Positions 28,579-36,531 are shown, numbered from the stretch's first letter. The stretch is 64,000 nucleotides of DNA from Janibacter cremeus (GCF_013409205.1 NZ_JACCAE010000001.1:1-64000); one strand, 5' to 3'. A program made the numbers and translations. The notes: a model not told the origin generated them from the letters alone.

Positions 28579-29928
28579 GTGACCGCCTCGACACCTCCCG
28601 CAGCCGAGCCAGAGACCGCCCTTCGAGCACGGGGCGAGGGTGGTCGTGGGCGCATCGTCGCCTGGGCGATGTGGGACTGGGGTTCACAGCCGTTCAACAC
28701 GGTGATCACGACGTTCGTCTTCTCGGTCTACCTGACCAGCGAGAGCTTCGGCAGCACCAACACCACGTCGACGGCGTTGGCTGTCGCCACGGCGATTGCC
28801 GGACTCCTCGTGGCCCTGCTCGCGCCGGTACTGGGACAGAACTCCGACCGGTCGGGCCGGACCGTGCGCAACCTGCGCATCCAGACCTGGATCCTGGCCG
28901 CGCTGTCGGCCTCGCTCTTCCTCGTCAAGCCCGACCCGTCCTTCCTGGTGCTGGGTCTGGTCCTCCTGGGAGCGGGGTCGATCATCTCCGAGATCGCCGG
29001 GGTCAACTACAACGCCTCCATCGAGCAGGTCGCCTCACCGAGCAACGTCGGTCGGGTCTCCGGCTTCGGCTGGGGGATGGGTTACCTCGGTGGCATCCTC
29101 GTCCTCCTTCTGCTGTTCTTCGTGTTCATCCAGCCCGAGGTCGGCCTCTTCGGCGTCACTGACGACTCGGCCCTGGACATCCGGGTCTCGATGCTCGTGT
29201 GCGGCCTGTGGACGCTGCTCTTCACCGTGCCGACCTTCCTCGTGCTCAGGGACTCGCCGCGCGAGCGGGCACCCCGAGTCGGGATCATCGACTCGTACAA
29301 GCTCGTGTGGGCGTCACTGCGTAGGCTGTGGGGCAGGTCCAGGCACACCGTCTACTTCCTCGGTGCTTCGGCACTCTTCCGGGACGGACTCGCCGGTGTC
29401 TTCGCCTTCGGTGCCGTGCTGGCTGCCGGCACGTTCGGGATGTCTGCCGGTGACGTCATCATCTTCGGTGCCGCGGCCAACATCCTGGCCGGGGTGAGCA
29501 CCATGGCCTTCGGCCTGCTCGACGACCGGTTGGGACCGAAGCAGGTGATCGTCATCTCCCTGAGCGCGCTGGTCGTCCTCGGCCTGGGGGTGTTCCTGCT
29601 CCACGACGGCGGCACGATCGTCTTCTGGACCCTCGGCCTGGCCATGACGGCCTTCGTGGGGCCGGCCCAGGCGGCCTCCCGCAGCTTCCTCGCGCGGGTG
29701 ATCCCCGAGGGGCACAGCGGTGAGATCTTCGGCTTGTACGCCACGACCGGTCGAGTCGTCTCGTTCCTGTCGCCGGCCGCCTTCGCGCTCTTCATCTGGC
29801 TGGGGGCAGTGTTCACCGGCCGGGACAACACCCAGTACTGGGGCATCCTGGGCATCGCCCTGGTGCTCGTCGCCGGGCTCGTGGTGCTGCTGCCGGTGAA
29901 GTCTCCCTCGGGGGCTCCCGGCCGCTGA
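28579..29928 (+). CDS. MFS transporter of the UMF1/Atg22-like family
   Basis: A 449-residue membrane protein with about 12 predicted helices. It has the family-typical AWAMWDWGSQPFNTVI segment after the N-terminus, the GQNSDRSGR loop between helices 2 and 3 and the GFGWGMGYLGG motif. Atg22 in yeast exports amino acids from the vacuole; bacterial substrates are unknown. The GTG start follows a short basic leader region. About 250 bases separate it from the divergent rbpA gene; they hold the rbpA promoter and its leader, and little else that I recognise. Confidence 0.87.
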   Translation: MTASTPPAAEPETALRARGEGGRGRIVAWAMWDWGSQPFNTVITTFVFSVYLTSESFGSTNTTSTALAVATAIAGLLVALLAPVLGQNSDRSGRTVRNLRIQTWILAALSASLFLVKPDPSFLVLGLVLLGAGSIISEIAGVNYNASIEQVASPSNVGRVSGFGWGMGYLGGILVLLLLFFVFIQPEVGLFGVTDDSALDIRVSMLVCGLWTLLFTVPTFLVLRDSPRERAPRVGIIDSYKLVWASLRRLWGRSRHTVYFLGASALFRDGLAGVFAFGAVLAAGTFGMSAGDVIIFGAAANILAGVSTMAFGLLDDRLGPKQVIVISLSALVVLGLGVFLLHDGGTIVFWTLGLAMTAFVGPAQAASRSFLARVIPEGHSGEIFGLYATTGRVVSFLSPAAFALFIWLGAVFTGRDNTQYWGILGIALVLVAGLVVLLPVKSPSGAPGR

Positions 29929-29944
29929 GCGACCTGCGCCCCCG
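29929..29944. repeat. 16-bp direct repeat, copy 2
   Basis: Identical to the repeat at 23570-23585 and starting at the base after the transporter stop codon. It also lies in a gap between convergent genes. Confidence 0.6.
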
Positions 29945-29986
29945 AGTCCCCCCGAAGTGCCCGCACTGCCGCCACGAGCCACGGGG

Positions 29987-31285
29987 TCAGCCCGAGAACT
30001 CCCAGTGCCATGGCTCGGGGAGGGAGCCGCCCGCTGCAGCCCAGGACGGGTGGAACCAGCCGTACAGGGGTGCGTTCTGCTGCATCCACAGATGCGCCGG
30101 ATGGCCGAAGCTGTTGACCCCGCCGCACAGGTCGAGGGCCATGCCGACACCGTGGTTGCTCGTGCCGGGAGCAGCCGCCCACTGTCCGCGTGAGGCCTTG
30201 GTGACCACTTGGTTGGCATACGAGCGGTAGCTGTCGGTCACGCAGAGCAGGTGCCCGGTGTCGCGTTGGTAGGCCAGGCTCATCGAGTTGAACGCGGCAG
30301 CCGCCTGGGGTCGAAGTGACTCGCTCGGAGCGCCCAGGAGCGGGCACAGGGCGGCCGGTGGGATCTGGCCGTTGGGGTAGGACATGGTGTTGGTCGAGCA
30401 CGGCTCGGCGCCCTCGAACTCCGAGACGTCCTGGCCCAGGTCCTGCAGCGTCTCGCTGAGCTGCTCACTTGCGCCCTGGGCGGCACCGTTCGGCTGACCG
30501 ATGAGCGCAGTGATGACGGGGCCGGCGTTCGCCAGGTCCTCGGAGTGCTTCTCCCGCAGCTCGTCCAGCGACGCCTTGCGCTCCTGGAGCACCTCGTCGG
30601 CGTCATCCTTGGCCTGGGCGGCCTCGTTCTTGGCCTGGGAGGCTTCCCGGACGGCCGACTCCTTCCTCTTCGTCAGCTCGGCCTGGATGTCGGTCTCCTG
30701 CTGCACGACGTCCACGGAGCGGATCCGTTCGTTGGTCAGGTACCGCAGGTCGCCGGCGCTGTTGCTGCCGCTGTCCGGCGCCTTCGCCAGCGTCCCGAAG
30801 AGCTCCAGCGTGTCGTTGTAGCCCCCGGACTGCGTGTAGGTCTCGAAGGCCCAGTCCCGCAGATCAGCCTCGCCCTCGGCGAGCCGTTCCTGGAAGTGCT
30901 CGAGCTGTGTCTGTGCCTTGTCGACGTCGCGCTTGGCCTGCTCGTACTTCTCGCGGGCCTCGGCCTGGCGCTGCAGCAAGGTGTTGACGCGCTTGGAGTA
31001 CTTCTCCAGGCCCTTGACCGCGGCGGCGATCTCCTTGTTGTCCTCGGTCAGGCTCTTCGAGAGGCGCTCGGCCTCGGCCACCTGCTCATCGAGGCTCTTC
31101 TCGCTCAATGGCGTGCCGTGGTCGCCCTCACCGGGGTCGTTGTCGGCGCTCCACGCGGTGCTGGGGGATGGGTCGTCCGACGGACCCGTCGCCAAGGCCG
31201 GCGGTGCGAATGCGATGCCTGCGGACAGGCACAGACCGACAACTGTCCAAACAGTGCCGTTCGGACGTCGACGACGCTGGGTCAT
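29987..31285 (-). CDS. secreted coiled-coil D,D-carboxypeptidase, VanY/M15B family
   Basis: A 432-residue exported protein. A basic N-terminus and hydrophobic segment ending near ALA-TG make a signal peptide (about 1-33). Long coiled coils (about 60-245) resemble the regulatory halves of CwlO/RipA-like hydrolases. The C-terminal domain (about 325-432) has the zinc motif SNHGVGMALD and EPWHWEF of M15B D-Ala-D-Ala carboxypeptidases. It should trim peptidoglycan stem peptides, with the coil controlling placement or activity. Gap of 117 bases to the gene upstream, with nothing recognised. Confidence 0.9.
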   Translation of the reverse strand: MTQRRRRPNGTVWTVVGLCLSAGIAFAPPALATGPSDDPSPSTAWSADNDPGEGDHGTPLSEKSLDEQVAEAERLSKSLTEDNKEIAAAVKGLEKYSKRVNTLLQRQAEAREKYEQAKRDVDKAQTQLEHFQERLAEGEADLRDWAFETYTQSGGYNDTLELFGTLAKAPDSGSNSAGDLRYLTNERIRSVDVVQQETDIQAELTKRKESAVREASQAKNEAAQAKDDADEVLQERKASLDELREKHSEDLANAGPVITALIGQPNGAAQGASEQLSETLQDLGQDVSEFEGAEPCSTNTMSYPNGQIPPAALCPLLGAPSESLRPQAAAAFNSMSLAYQRDTGHLLCVTDSYRSYANQVVTKASRGQWAAAPGTSNHGVGMALDLCGGVNSFGHPAHLWMQQNAPLYGWFHPSWAAAGGSLPEPWHWEFSG

Positions 31286-31402
31286 TGAGTCTCCTGAGGG
31301 GGTGGACCAGCGAGCAGTCTAGAGGCGCTTGTCACACTGCGGAAGGGGATGTGACGGGAAGCGCGGACCGCAATGCCTCTCGATGAGGTCGTTACGCCCG
31401 GA

Positions 31403-32281
31403 TCACGGCTTCCCCGAGGTCTTGACCGTGGTCTTCTTCTTCGCCGTGGTCGTCCTGGGCGTGGACTTCTTGGCGGTCGACTTCGCGGGTTCCGCTGTCT
31501 TCTTCGACGTGCTGGCCCCGCCGCGCCTGGTCCGCAGCCGTACCTGGATCATCGACGACTCGTTCCTCGTCTCGAGGTAGGGCTGCTCCTCGACGAGCGT
31601 GGACAACTTCTGGTGGCCGAAGGCCCGCGGGTCGAAGTCGGCGTGCGCCCGCGACAGGTGCTGACCGAGGGTGCCCAGCGTGCTCCACCCGTCGTCGCCG
31701 GAGGTGGCGTTGATGGCCTTGGTCAACGCCGACTGAAGGTTGATCGACGTCTCGGGGGCCTCGTGGTCATCGGCCGAGGTGGGTGTGCTTGCCCGACCGC
31801 CGCTTTCCACCCGGTCGGTCTCGTCGCGGGACTGCTCCTGCAGCAGCTCGAGGTAGATGAACTGGTCGACGGCTCGACGAAGGGACTCGGGCGTCTTGCG
31901 CATGCCCAGTCCGTAGACGCGCTTGCCGGACTCGCGCAGACGGGTGGCCAGACGGGTGAAGTCGGAGTCGGACGAGACGAGGGCGAAGGCCTCGACGTGT
32001 CCCTGCCACAGCAGGTCCATCGCGTCGATGATCAGCGCCGAGTCAGTCGAGTTCTTGCCGACGGTGTAGGCGAACTGCTGTACCGGCTGGATCGCGTTGC
32101 GCTGCAGCTCGCCCTTCCACCCACCGAGCTGGGTGGTGGTCCAGTCGCCGTAGGCACGCTTGACCGTGGGCGTGCCGTACTTGGCCAGCTCCTCAAGGAC
32201 CGCTGCTGTGTGCTTGCTGGAGACGTTGTCGCAGTCGATGAGCACGGCGATGCGGGTGGAGGTACGGGGGTCGGCATCCAT
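31403..32281 (-). CDS. NYN-domain (PIN-like) protein with LOTUS-like region and basic tail
   Basis: A 292-residue protein. The NYN nuclease-like domain (about 8-150) has acidic residues in VLIDCDNVSS, SALIIDAMDLL and LVSSDSDFTRLATRLRESG, as in LabA/NYN proteins that may cut RNA. Residues about 185-255 (ALTKAINATSGDDGWSTLGTLGQHL) look like an OST-HTH/LOTUS RNA-binding domain. The last 40 residues are Lys/Thr/Ser/Ala-rich, like histone H1 tails. Substrate unknown. Confidence 0.85.
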   Translation of the reverse strand: MDADPRTSTRIAVLIDCDNVSSKHTAAVLEELAKYGTPTVKRAYGDWTTTQLGGWKGELQRNAIQPVQQFAYTVGKNSTDSALIIDAMDLLWQGHVEAFALVSSDSDFTRLATRLRESGKRVYGLGMRKTPESLRRAVDQFIYLELLQEQSRDETDRVESGGRASTPTSADDHEAPETSINLQSALTKAINATSGDDGWSTLGTLGQHLSRAHADFDPRAFGHQKLSTLVEEQPYLETRNESSMIQVRLRTRRGGASTSKKTAEPAKSTAKKSTPRTTTAKKKTTVKTSGKP

Positions 32282-32301
32282 GTCGGCAACCTACCGCCGG
32301 C

Positions 32302-33045
32302 TCAGCGCGCCTGCCCCGCCAGCCACTCGCTGAATGTCTGTCGGCCCAAGGTCGTGCCCGCACGGGCAATGAGCGTGCCGTCCCGCATCGCCCGACCGAA
32401 GCCACCGGGGAAGGGCACCTCGATGACGCGGCTGCGCCCCCCTTCGTGGTCGATCACCCGGCGGGCCAGGTCCGCCACCCTCAACTCCTGCGGGCCGGCG
32501 ATCTCGGGGCCGACGCCCTGCGGTTCCTGCTCCGCCACGTCGACGAGCAGGCCGGCGACCTCACTGGCCGCAACCGGCTGGGAGCGCATCCTGGGGATGG
32601 CGTAGACCGGCCCCGCCTTGGTCCGGGCCATCATCTGCTGCGCGAACTCGTGGAACTGGCCGGCTCGCACGACGGTGCCGATGGTTTGGTCGAGGACGAG
32701 CTCCTCCTGGACCCGCTTTCCTGCGTAGTAGGAGAAGGGAGCGGTTTGGGCTCCGATGACAGAGATGGCGATGTGGTGGCGCACCCCGCATCGCCGACCG
32801 GCAGTCACCAGGTGCTGTGTGACCGTGCGGAAGAAGTCGATGGACGTGCGGGCCGAGATCGTCTGCACCGAGGTGGCGTCGATGACCGTGTCCACTCCGG
32901 TGAGGCGTTCGTCGATCCCGGTGCCCTCGTAGAGGTCGGCTCCGGTTCGTCTGGAGAGGACCACCGTCTTGTGCCCACGAGCGCGTGCAGCGGCGACGAC
33001 GTGGTGGCCGACCACGCCGGTGCCTCCCGCGATGGCAATCCTCAT
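32302..33045 (-). CDS. NAD(P)-binding atypical SDR/NmrA-like protein
   Basis: A 247-residue protein with the dinucleotide-binding motif IAGGTGVVGHHV at the N-terminus and the order of an atypical short-chain dehydrogenase (ISVIGAQ, YYAGKRVQEELV with the YxxxK pair). Members act as reductases, epimerases or redox sensors; no substrate is evident. AGGAGG upstream of the ATG is strong. It sits 20 bases upstream of the NYN gene on the same strand; cotranscription is possible but no functional link is known. Confidence 0.85.
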   Translation of the reverse strand: MRIAIAGGTGVVGHHVVAAARARGHKTVVLSRRTGADLYEGTGIDERLTGVDTVIDATSVQTISARTSIDFFRTVTQHLVTAGRRCGVRHHIAISVIGAQTAPFSYYAGKRVQEELVLDQTIGTVVRAGQFHEFAQQMMARTKAGPVYAIPRMRSQPVAASEVAGLLVDVAEQEPQGVGPEIAGPQELRVADLARRVIDHEGGRSRVIEVPFPGGFGRAMRDGTLIARAGTTLGRQTFSEWLAGQAR

Positions 33046-33086
33046 GGGTCCATCCTCCTGCCACGGTGGCTTCCTGCCAACGGGTG

Positions 33087-33530
33087 CTAGTCGTCCCTCG
33101 GCGTCGCTCTGTTCTGCTTGATCACTGCCCGCCGACGCTTGGCGGCCAGCCGGCGACGCTGGGAGCCACGGGTGCGTTTGGTCGCGCGCCGTGATGGGGG
33201 AGGAGGTGCGAGAGCCTCGCGCAGCAGGGAGGCCATCCGCTCCCGTGCGGCCGTGCGGTTGCGGCGCTGGGACCGGTGCTCCGCAGCGTCGACGGTCAGG
33301 ACCGTGCCGACAAGGCGGCTCGAGAGGTGAGCAAGGACGCGGTCGCGTTGGCGATCGGTCAGGGCGCTTGCCGTTCCCACATCCAACGAGAGCTGGACAC
33401 GCGAGTCGGTGGTGTTCACGCCCTGACCTCCGGGCCCGCTGGCCCGGCTGAACTGCTCGGACAGGTCCGAGCCGGGGATGGCGATGCCGTCGGGGACCCC
33501 CGGACCGGGAGGGACGCGGAGCTCGTTCAC
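33087..33530 (-). CDS. arfB: peptidyl-tRNA hydrolase ArfB-like ribosome rescue factor
   Basis: A 147-residue release-factor-like protein with the catalytic GGQ (34-36) in SGPGGQGVNTTDSRVQL and a basic C-terminal tail (SRRATKRTRGSQRRRLAAKRRR) that in ArfB/YaeJ enters the mRNA channel of stalled ribosomes. It has no codon-recognition domain. It should hydrolyse peptidyl-tRNA on ribosomes without a stop codon. GTG start, with AGGAG about 15 bases upstream. Confidence 0.92.
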   Translation of the reverse strand: MNELRVPPGPGVPDGIAIPGSDLSEQFSRASGPGGQGVNTTDSRVQLSLDVGTASALTDRQRDRVLAHLSSRLVGTVLTVDAAEHRSQRRNRTAARERMASLLREALAPPPPSRRATKRTRGSQRRRLAAKRRRAVIKQNRATPRDD

Positions 33531-33615
33531 CTGGTCAGGATGTCACTCCTGCACCAGCGCGACCTCGAGCGGAGGCGGGGCGTGCAGTGCGCGTCCCAGG
33601 TGCCGATCGCGCCGG

Positions 33616-34731
33616 TCATCGGGCGGCGCCGACGAGCTGGTCGGCGGACCGCAGCTCCTCGGGCAGGTTCTTCTCGAGCTCGCGCACGATCGGGATGACC
33701 TGCCTGCCGAAGTGCTCGACGTCCTCCCGGACGTGGAGGAATCCGGTGAGCATGAGGTCGATGCCGACCTTCCTGTACTCGATGATCCGCTCGGCGACCC
33801 GCTCAGGAGTGCCGATGAGGCCCGTCCGGAACCCGTCGTTGTACTGGACGAGGTCCTTGAACTCGCTGTCGGCCCACATGCCCTTCTTGTCGGCCGTCGC
33901 ACTGCCCGCCTGCTTCACGGCCTCACCGAAGTCGTTGACCTTGTCCACGTTCGCCTTGGCAATGATCTCGTCGACGACGGCCAGGGCCTCCGCCTCGGTG
34001 TCGCGCACGACGGCAAACCCGTTGAGCCCGAAGCGCACTCGTCGCCCGTGCTTGGCGGCCTGCTCGCGCACGGACTGGACCTGTTCGGCGGCGCCCTCGA
34101 TGGTCTTGCCGTTCATGAAGTACCAGTCGGACAGTCGGCCGGCCATGGCCTGGGCCGAGGTCGAGTTGCCGCCCTGGAAGATCTCCGGGTTCGTCTGCGG
34201 CTGCGGCCGGAAGGTGACGTCGCGCGTGCGATAGAAGTCCCCGCGGTAGGTGAAGTCCTCCTCGTCCCACAGCCCACGCAGGACCTCGATGAACTCCTCG
34301 GCCCGGCGGTAGCGCTCCTCGTGGTCGAGCCAGTCCAGACCGAGGTCGGTGTACTCCTTCTTGAACCAGCCGGAGACGACGTTGAGAGCCAGTCGGTTGC
34401 CGCTCGTCGCCTGGCCCGTCGCGGTCAACTTGGCGAGGAGGTGGGCCGGCCACTGGCCCGGGTGCACGGCGGCAATGACCTTCAGCCGCTCCGTGGCGGC
34501 CAGCAGGTCGAGGGAGAAGGAGACGGACTCGTGCTGGGCATCAGCGCCGTAGGACGCGAGGTAGCGCACCTGGGTCAGGGCGTAGTCGAAGCCGACCTGC
34601 TCGGCGGTGCGGGCCACATCGCGGTTGTACTCGGGGGAGTGGTCGGTGCGCTGCTCGATGTCGGAGACGACGAGACCGCCAGAGACGTTGGGCACCCAGT
34701 AGGCGAAGTTCAGGGGGTCGGAGGAGGTCAT
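33616..34731 (-). CDS. sfnG: FMNH2-dependent dimethylsulfone monooxygenase SfnG
   Basis: A 371-residue flavin monooxygenase of the luciferase-like family. The N-terminal FAYWVPNVSGGLVVS and the HESVSFSLDLLAAT, VVSGWF and DLVQYNDGFRT segments agree with SfnG of Pseudomonas as I remember it. SfnG oxidises dimethylsulfone to methanesulfinate with FMNH2 and O2 so the sulphur can be assimilated. The reductase gene lies two bases upstream and supplies FMNH2. A sulphur-linked leader peptide precedes the pair. Confidence 0.9.
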   Translation of the reverse strand: MTSSDPLNFAYWVPNVSGGLVVSDIEQRTDHSPEYNRDVARTAEQVGFDYALTQVRYLASYGADAQHESVSFSLDLLAATERLKVIAAVHPGQWPAHLLAKLTATGQATSGNRLALNVVSGWFKKEYTDLGLDWLDHEERYRRAEEFIEVLRGLWDEEDFTYRGDFYRTRDVTFRPQPQTNPEIFQGGNSTSAQAMAGRLSDWYFMNGKTIEGAAEQVQSVREQAAKHGRRVRFGLNGFAVVRDTEAEALAVVDEIIAKANVDKVNDFGEAVKQAGSATADKKGMWADSEFKDLVQYNDGFRTGLIGTPERVAERIIEYRKVGIDLMLTGFLHVREDVEHFGRQVIPIVRELEKNLPEELRSADQLVGAAR

Positions 34732-34733
34732 GG

Positions 34734-35252
34734 TCAGGCTCCGTTCGGGGTCGTGGTCAGCGTGGTCAGGGGGTAGTAGCCACCGGCGTGGTGCACGAGT
34801 GGCCGGCGGTCGGTGATGTCGGCGGTGTCGACGCGCGCGACGGCGATGAAGCTGTCGCCCACGTCGACGAGGTCGACGAGATGGGTGACGAGGCGGGCTG
34901 CGACGCCGTGGACCTGGGGGAGGCCTCCGCCGTCCAGGGACCACGTGCCGTCGTCGATGAACCGGCGGTCCCGGTCGCTGGCGAACCGACTTGCGACAGA
35001 ACGCTGCTCGTCGGACAGTAGGTGCAGTGCGGCCCTGCGGGAGCGGCTGATGGGCGCCAGCGAGCTCGACGTCTTGGAGATGTTGAAGCTCACGAGCGGT
35101 GGATCGACCGAGACGGAGACGATCGAGATGGCGGTGAAGCCGACGTGTCCGGCGGTGGAGCTGCCGGTGACGACCCAGGTGCTCGCGGCCGCGCCGCGGA
35201 AGGCATCACGCAGATCGAGTGGCTCGAGGACGTCGGCGAGGGGCGTGCTCAT
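34734..35252 (-). CDS. flavin reductase domain protein, partner of SfnG
   Basis: A 172-residue flavin reductase-like protein. Residues 25-60 (TWVVTGSSTAGHVGFTAISIVSVSVDPP region) bind FMN, and the GDSFIAVARVD and HHAGGYYPL segments are family-typical. It should use NAD(P)H to make FMNH2 for the downstream monooxygenase. GAGGAGG gives strong initiation. The 120 bases upstream separate it from the leader peptide stop and may fold into attenuator structures. Confidence 0.88.
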   Translation of the reverse strand: MSTPLADVLEPLDLRDAFRGAAASTWVVTGSSTAGHVGFTAISIVSVSVDPPLVSFNISKTSSSLAPISRSRRAALHLLSDEQRSVASRFASDRDRRFIDDGTWSLDGGGLPQVHGVAARLVTHLVDLVDVGDSFIAVARVDTADITDRRPLVHHAGGYYPLTTLTTTPNGA

Positions 35253-35372
35253 GGTTCCTCCTCAGGAGGTGTGGGTAGGCAGGCATGGTTGCGGCGTGGC
35301 CGGGCCATGTCAGGACGAAGGGGGCTGCGCAGCGCGGTCGAGGCGGCAAGAGGGCAGCGGGGGCGGCTGTTG

Positions 35373-35492
35373 TCAGACGGCGCGACAGGCGCTGACGCCG
35401 CGTCGCATCAGGTCGACGGCGCGGCGACTGAAGAGCGCCTGCCCGTGGGCAGGACGCAGGGGAGTGGTCACAGCGGACACGGAGTGGTGCAT
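35373..35492 (-). CDS. short leader peptide (sulphur/cysteine type) upstream of the SfnG operon
   Basis: A 39-residue ORF ending in SRRAVDLMRRGVSACRAV. This fits the RR-x-VDL-x-R-x-xSA-x-CR pattern of short putative leader peptides that precede sulphur-assimilation genes in many actinobacteria. GGAGG lies four bases before the ATG. The single Cys codon near the end lets cysteine supply affect ribosome position. It is on the same strand as the flavin reductase and SfnG genes and 120 bases upstream, so it probably controls them by attenuation. It is too short for most gene callers. Confidence 0.7.
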   Translation of the reverse strand: MHHSVSAVTTPLRPAHGQALFSRRAVDLMRRGVSACRAV

Positions 35493-36129
35493 CGATCCTC
35501 CATCGATCCTGGCGTGAGCACCTGCCCCCGGAGGGTGGTTGCTGCGGCGTCGTCGAGCCAGATCTCTCGGCCGCTCTGGATGGGTGCGTCCAGTAGAAGC
35601 CCACAACGGCTCGCTGGTCAACTCGTGTCTCGTCAGGTGGGCCGGGGACCCACCGCCGGACAGTGATCGCGTCATGCTCCGCAGGATTCTCGACGGCCCC
35701 GCGAAACCGTTGCGGCGCAACGATGATGGCTGGACACCGACAACCCATAGCGAGGGAGTGGCATGGACCGAGGCATGACGAATCACGACGTCGACGGGAC
35801 CAGCCACATCGAGCTCACCGGACGGAGCAGCGGTGCGCCCACCGCACGAGAGCTGCCGGTGCCCGAAGGTGATCTCCGTTGACGGACAGACCGCTCGTGC
35901 GCAGCCTGTCGGCACGTTCTGCGGAGGCGACGACGAAGGTCTTCAGACCACCTTCGATGAAGTGCGCCGCGTACATGGCTACTTGGCCAGGCGACGAACA
36001 GGGGGGCCGGGACAGGATCAACTCACATCAATAATGACATAATGTGGATTATCGGCGTTACGTCGACGTGGGCTCGGATTCCGTTACTGCCTCAGCACGA
36101 CGACAGGACGCTGCGCCTTGTCCTGGCCC
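35493..36129. other. accessory intergenic region without an intact recognised gene
   Basis: No complete conserved gene is evident. On the minus strand part of it should be the promoter region of the leader peptide; a TTGACC hexamer (minus strand, near 35617-35622) is a weak -35 candidate. A 39-codon plus-strand ORF at 35763-35882 has a GAGGGAG site but no recognised family. A likely gene remnant lies at 35815-36021. An AT-rich patch near 36028-36052 contrasts with the surroundings. The region looks like decayed accessory DNA. Confidence 0.5.
35815..36021 (-). pseudogene. possible N-terminal remnant of a ketopantoate reductase-like gene
   Basis: The translated stretch VAMYAAHFIEGGLKTFVVAS followed by ERADRLRTSGLSVNG resembles the start of the Rossmann domain of ApbA/PanE-type reductases, where a glycine-rich loop is followed by a strand and an ERAxxLRxxGLxV segment. 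The usual GAGAVG loop is missing, there is no good start or ribosome site, and a stop follows about 20 codons after the match, so no functional protein is expected. The assignment is tentative. Confidence 0.3.
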
Positions 36130-36366
36130 TCAGAATCCGTCAGGCGTGAAATCGACCTGCGTCGGCGGAGCCAGCGCCTCCTTCGACACGATCCGCCGAG
36201 CCGATGCGTACAGGCCCATCACGGAGTCATCGTCCGGGGCTTCACCGCGAGTCGCTGCCGTCAGGATCTCCGCGGCCTCGGCCTCCATCGTGCGGCCGTG
36301 GCTGTTCGCGAGTTCGGTGAGCTTGCTCTCGACGCCGTTGTCGAGGTTCTTGATCGTGAATGTCAT
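36130..36366 (-). CDS. orphan FitA-like ribbon-helix-helix antitoxin
   Basis: A 78-residue protein with an Arc-type ribbon-helix-helix N-terminus (TFTIKNLDNGVESKLTELA) and the HGRTMEAEAAEILTAA segment typical of FitA/VapB antitoxins, then a toxin-binding tail. No PIN-domain toxin follows in the roughly 130 bases downstream that I translated, so the toxin has been lost or lies elsewhere. It is only loosely similar to the complete FitA at 36945, so it is not a recent duplicate. A GTG 12 bases upstream is an alternative start. Confidence 0.8.
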   Translation of the reverse strand: MTFTIKNLDNGVESKLTELANSHGRTMEAEAAEILTAATRGEAPDDDSVMGLYASARRIVSKEALAPPTQVDFTPDGF

Positions 36367-36531
36367 GTAGATCACCACCTGACGACCAACCTACCTGTAC
36401 CGGATGCGCCTGTGCCCCCTTCTCGGCGCTGCCACGCCCGGACCCCGAAGACGAGGCCCTCCGACACCATCATCGATGGAATCAATCCCCTCGCTCCTTG
36501 CTGACGATGGGTGCCATGGATGTTGCTGTCG
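36367..36531. other. 165-base gap between orphan antitoxin and FitB
   Basis: It should contain the promoter of the orphan antitoxin gene. I see no open frame with a ribosome site and no strong hairpin. Confidence 0.4.

Noticed and set aside
35763..35882. 39-codon plus-strand ORF with a GAGGGAG site
   Set aside because: Third positions are only weakly G/C-biased and no relatives are recognised; it overlaps a probable gene remnant on the other strand.
36028..36052. AT-rich patch as a phage or island attachment site
   Set aside because: No integrase, no tRNA end and no matching second copy in the window.
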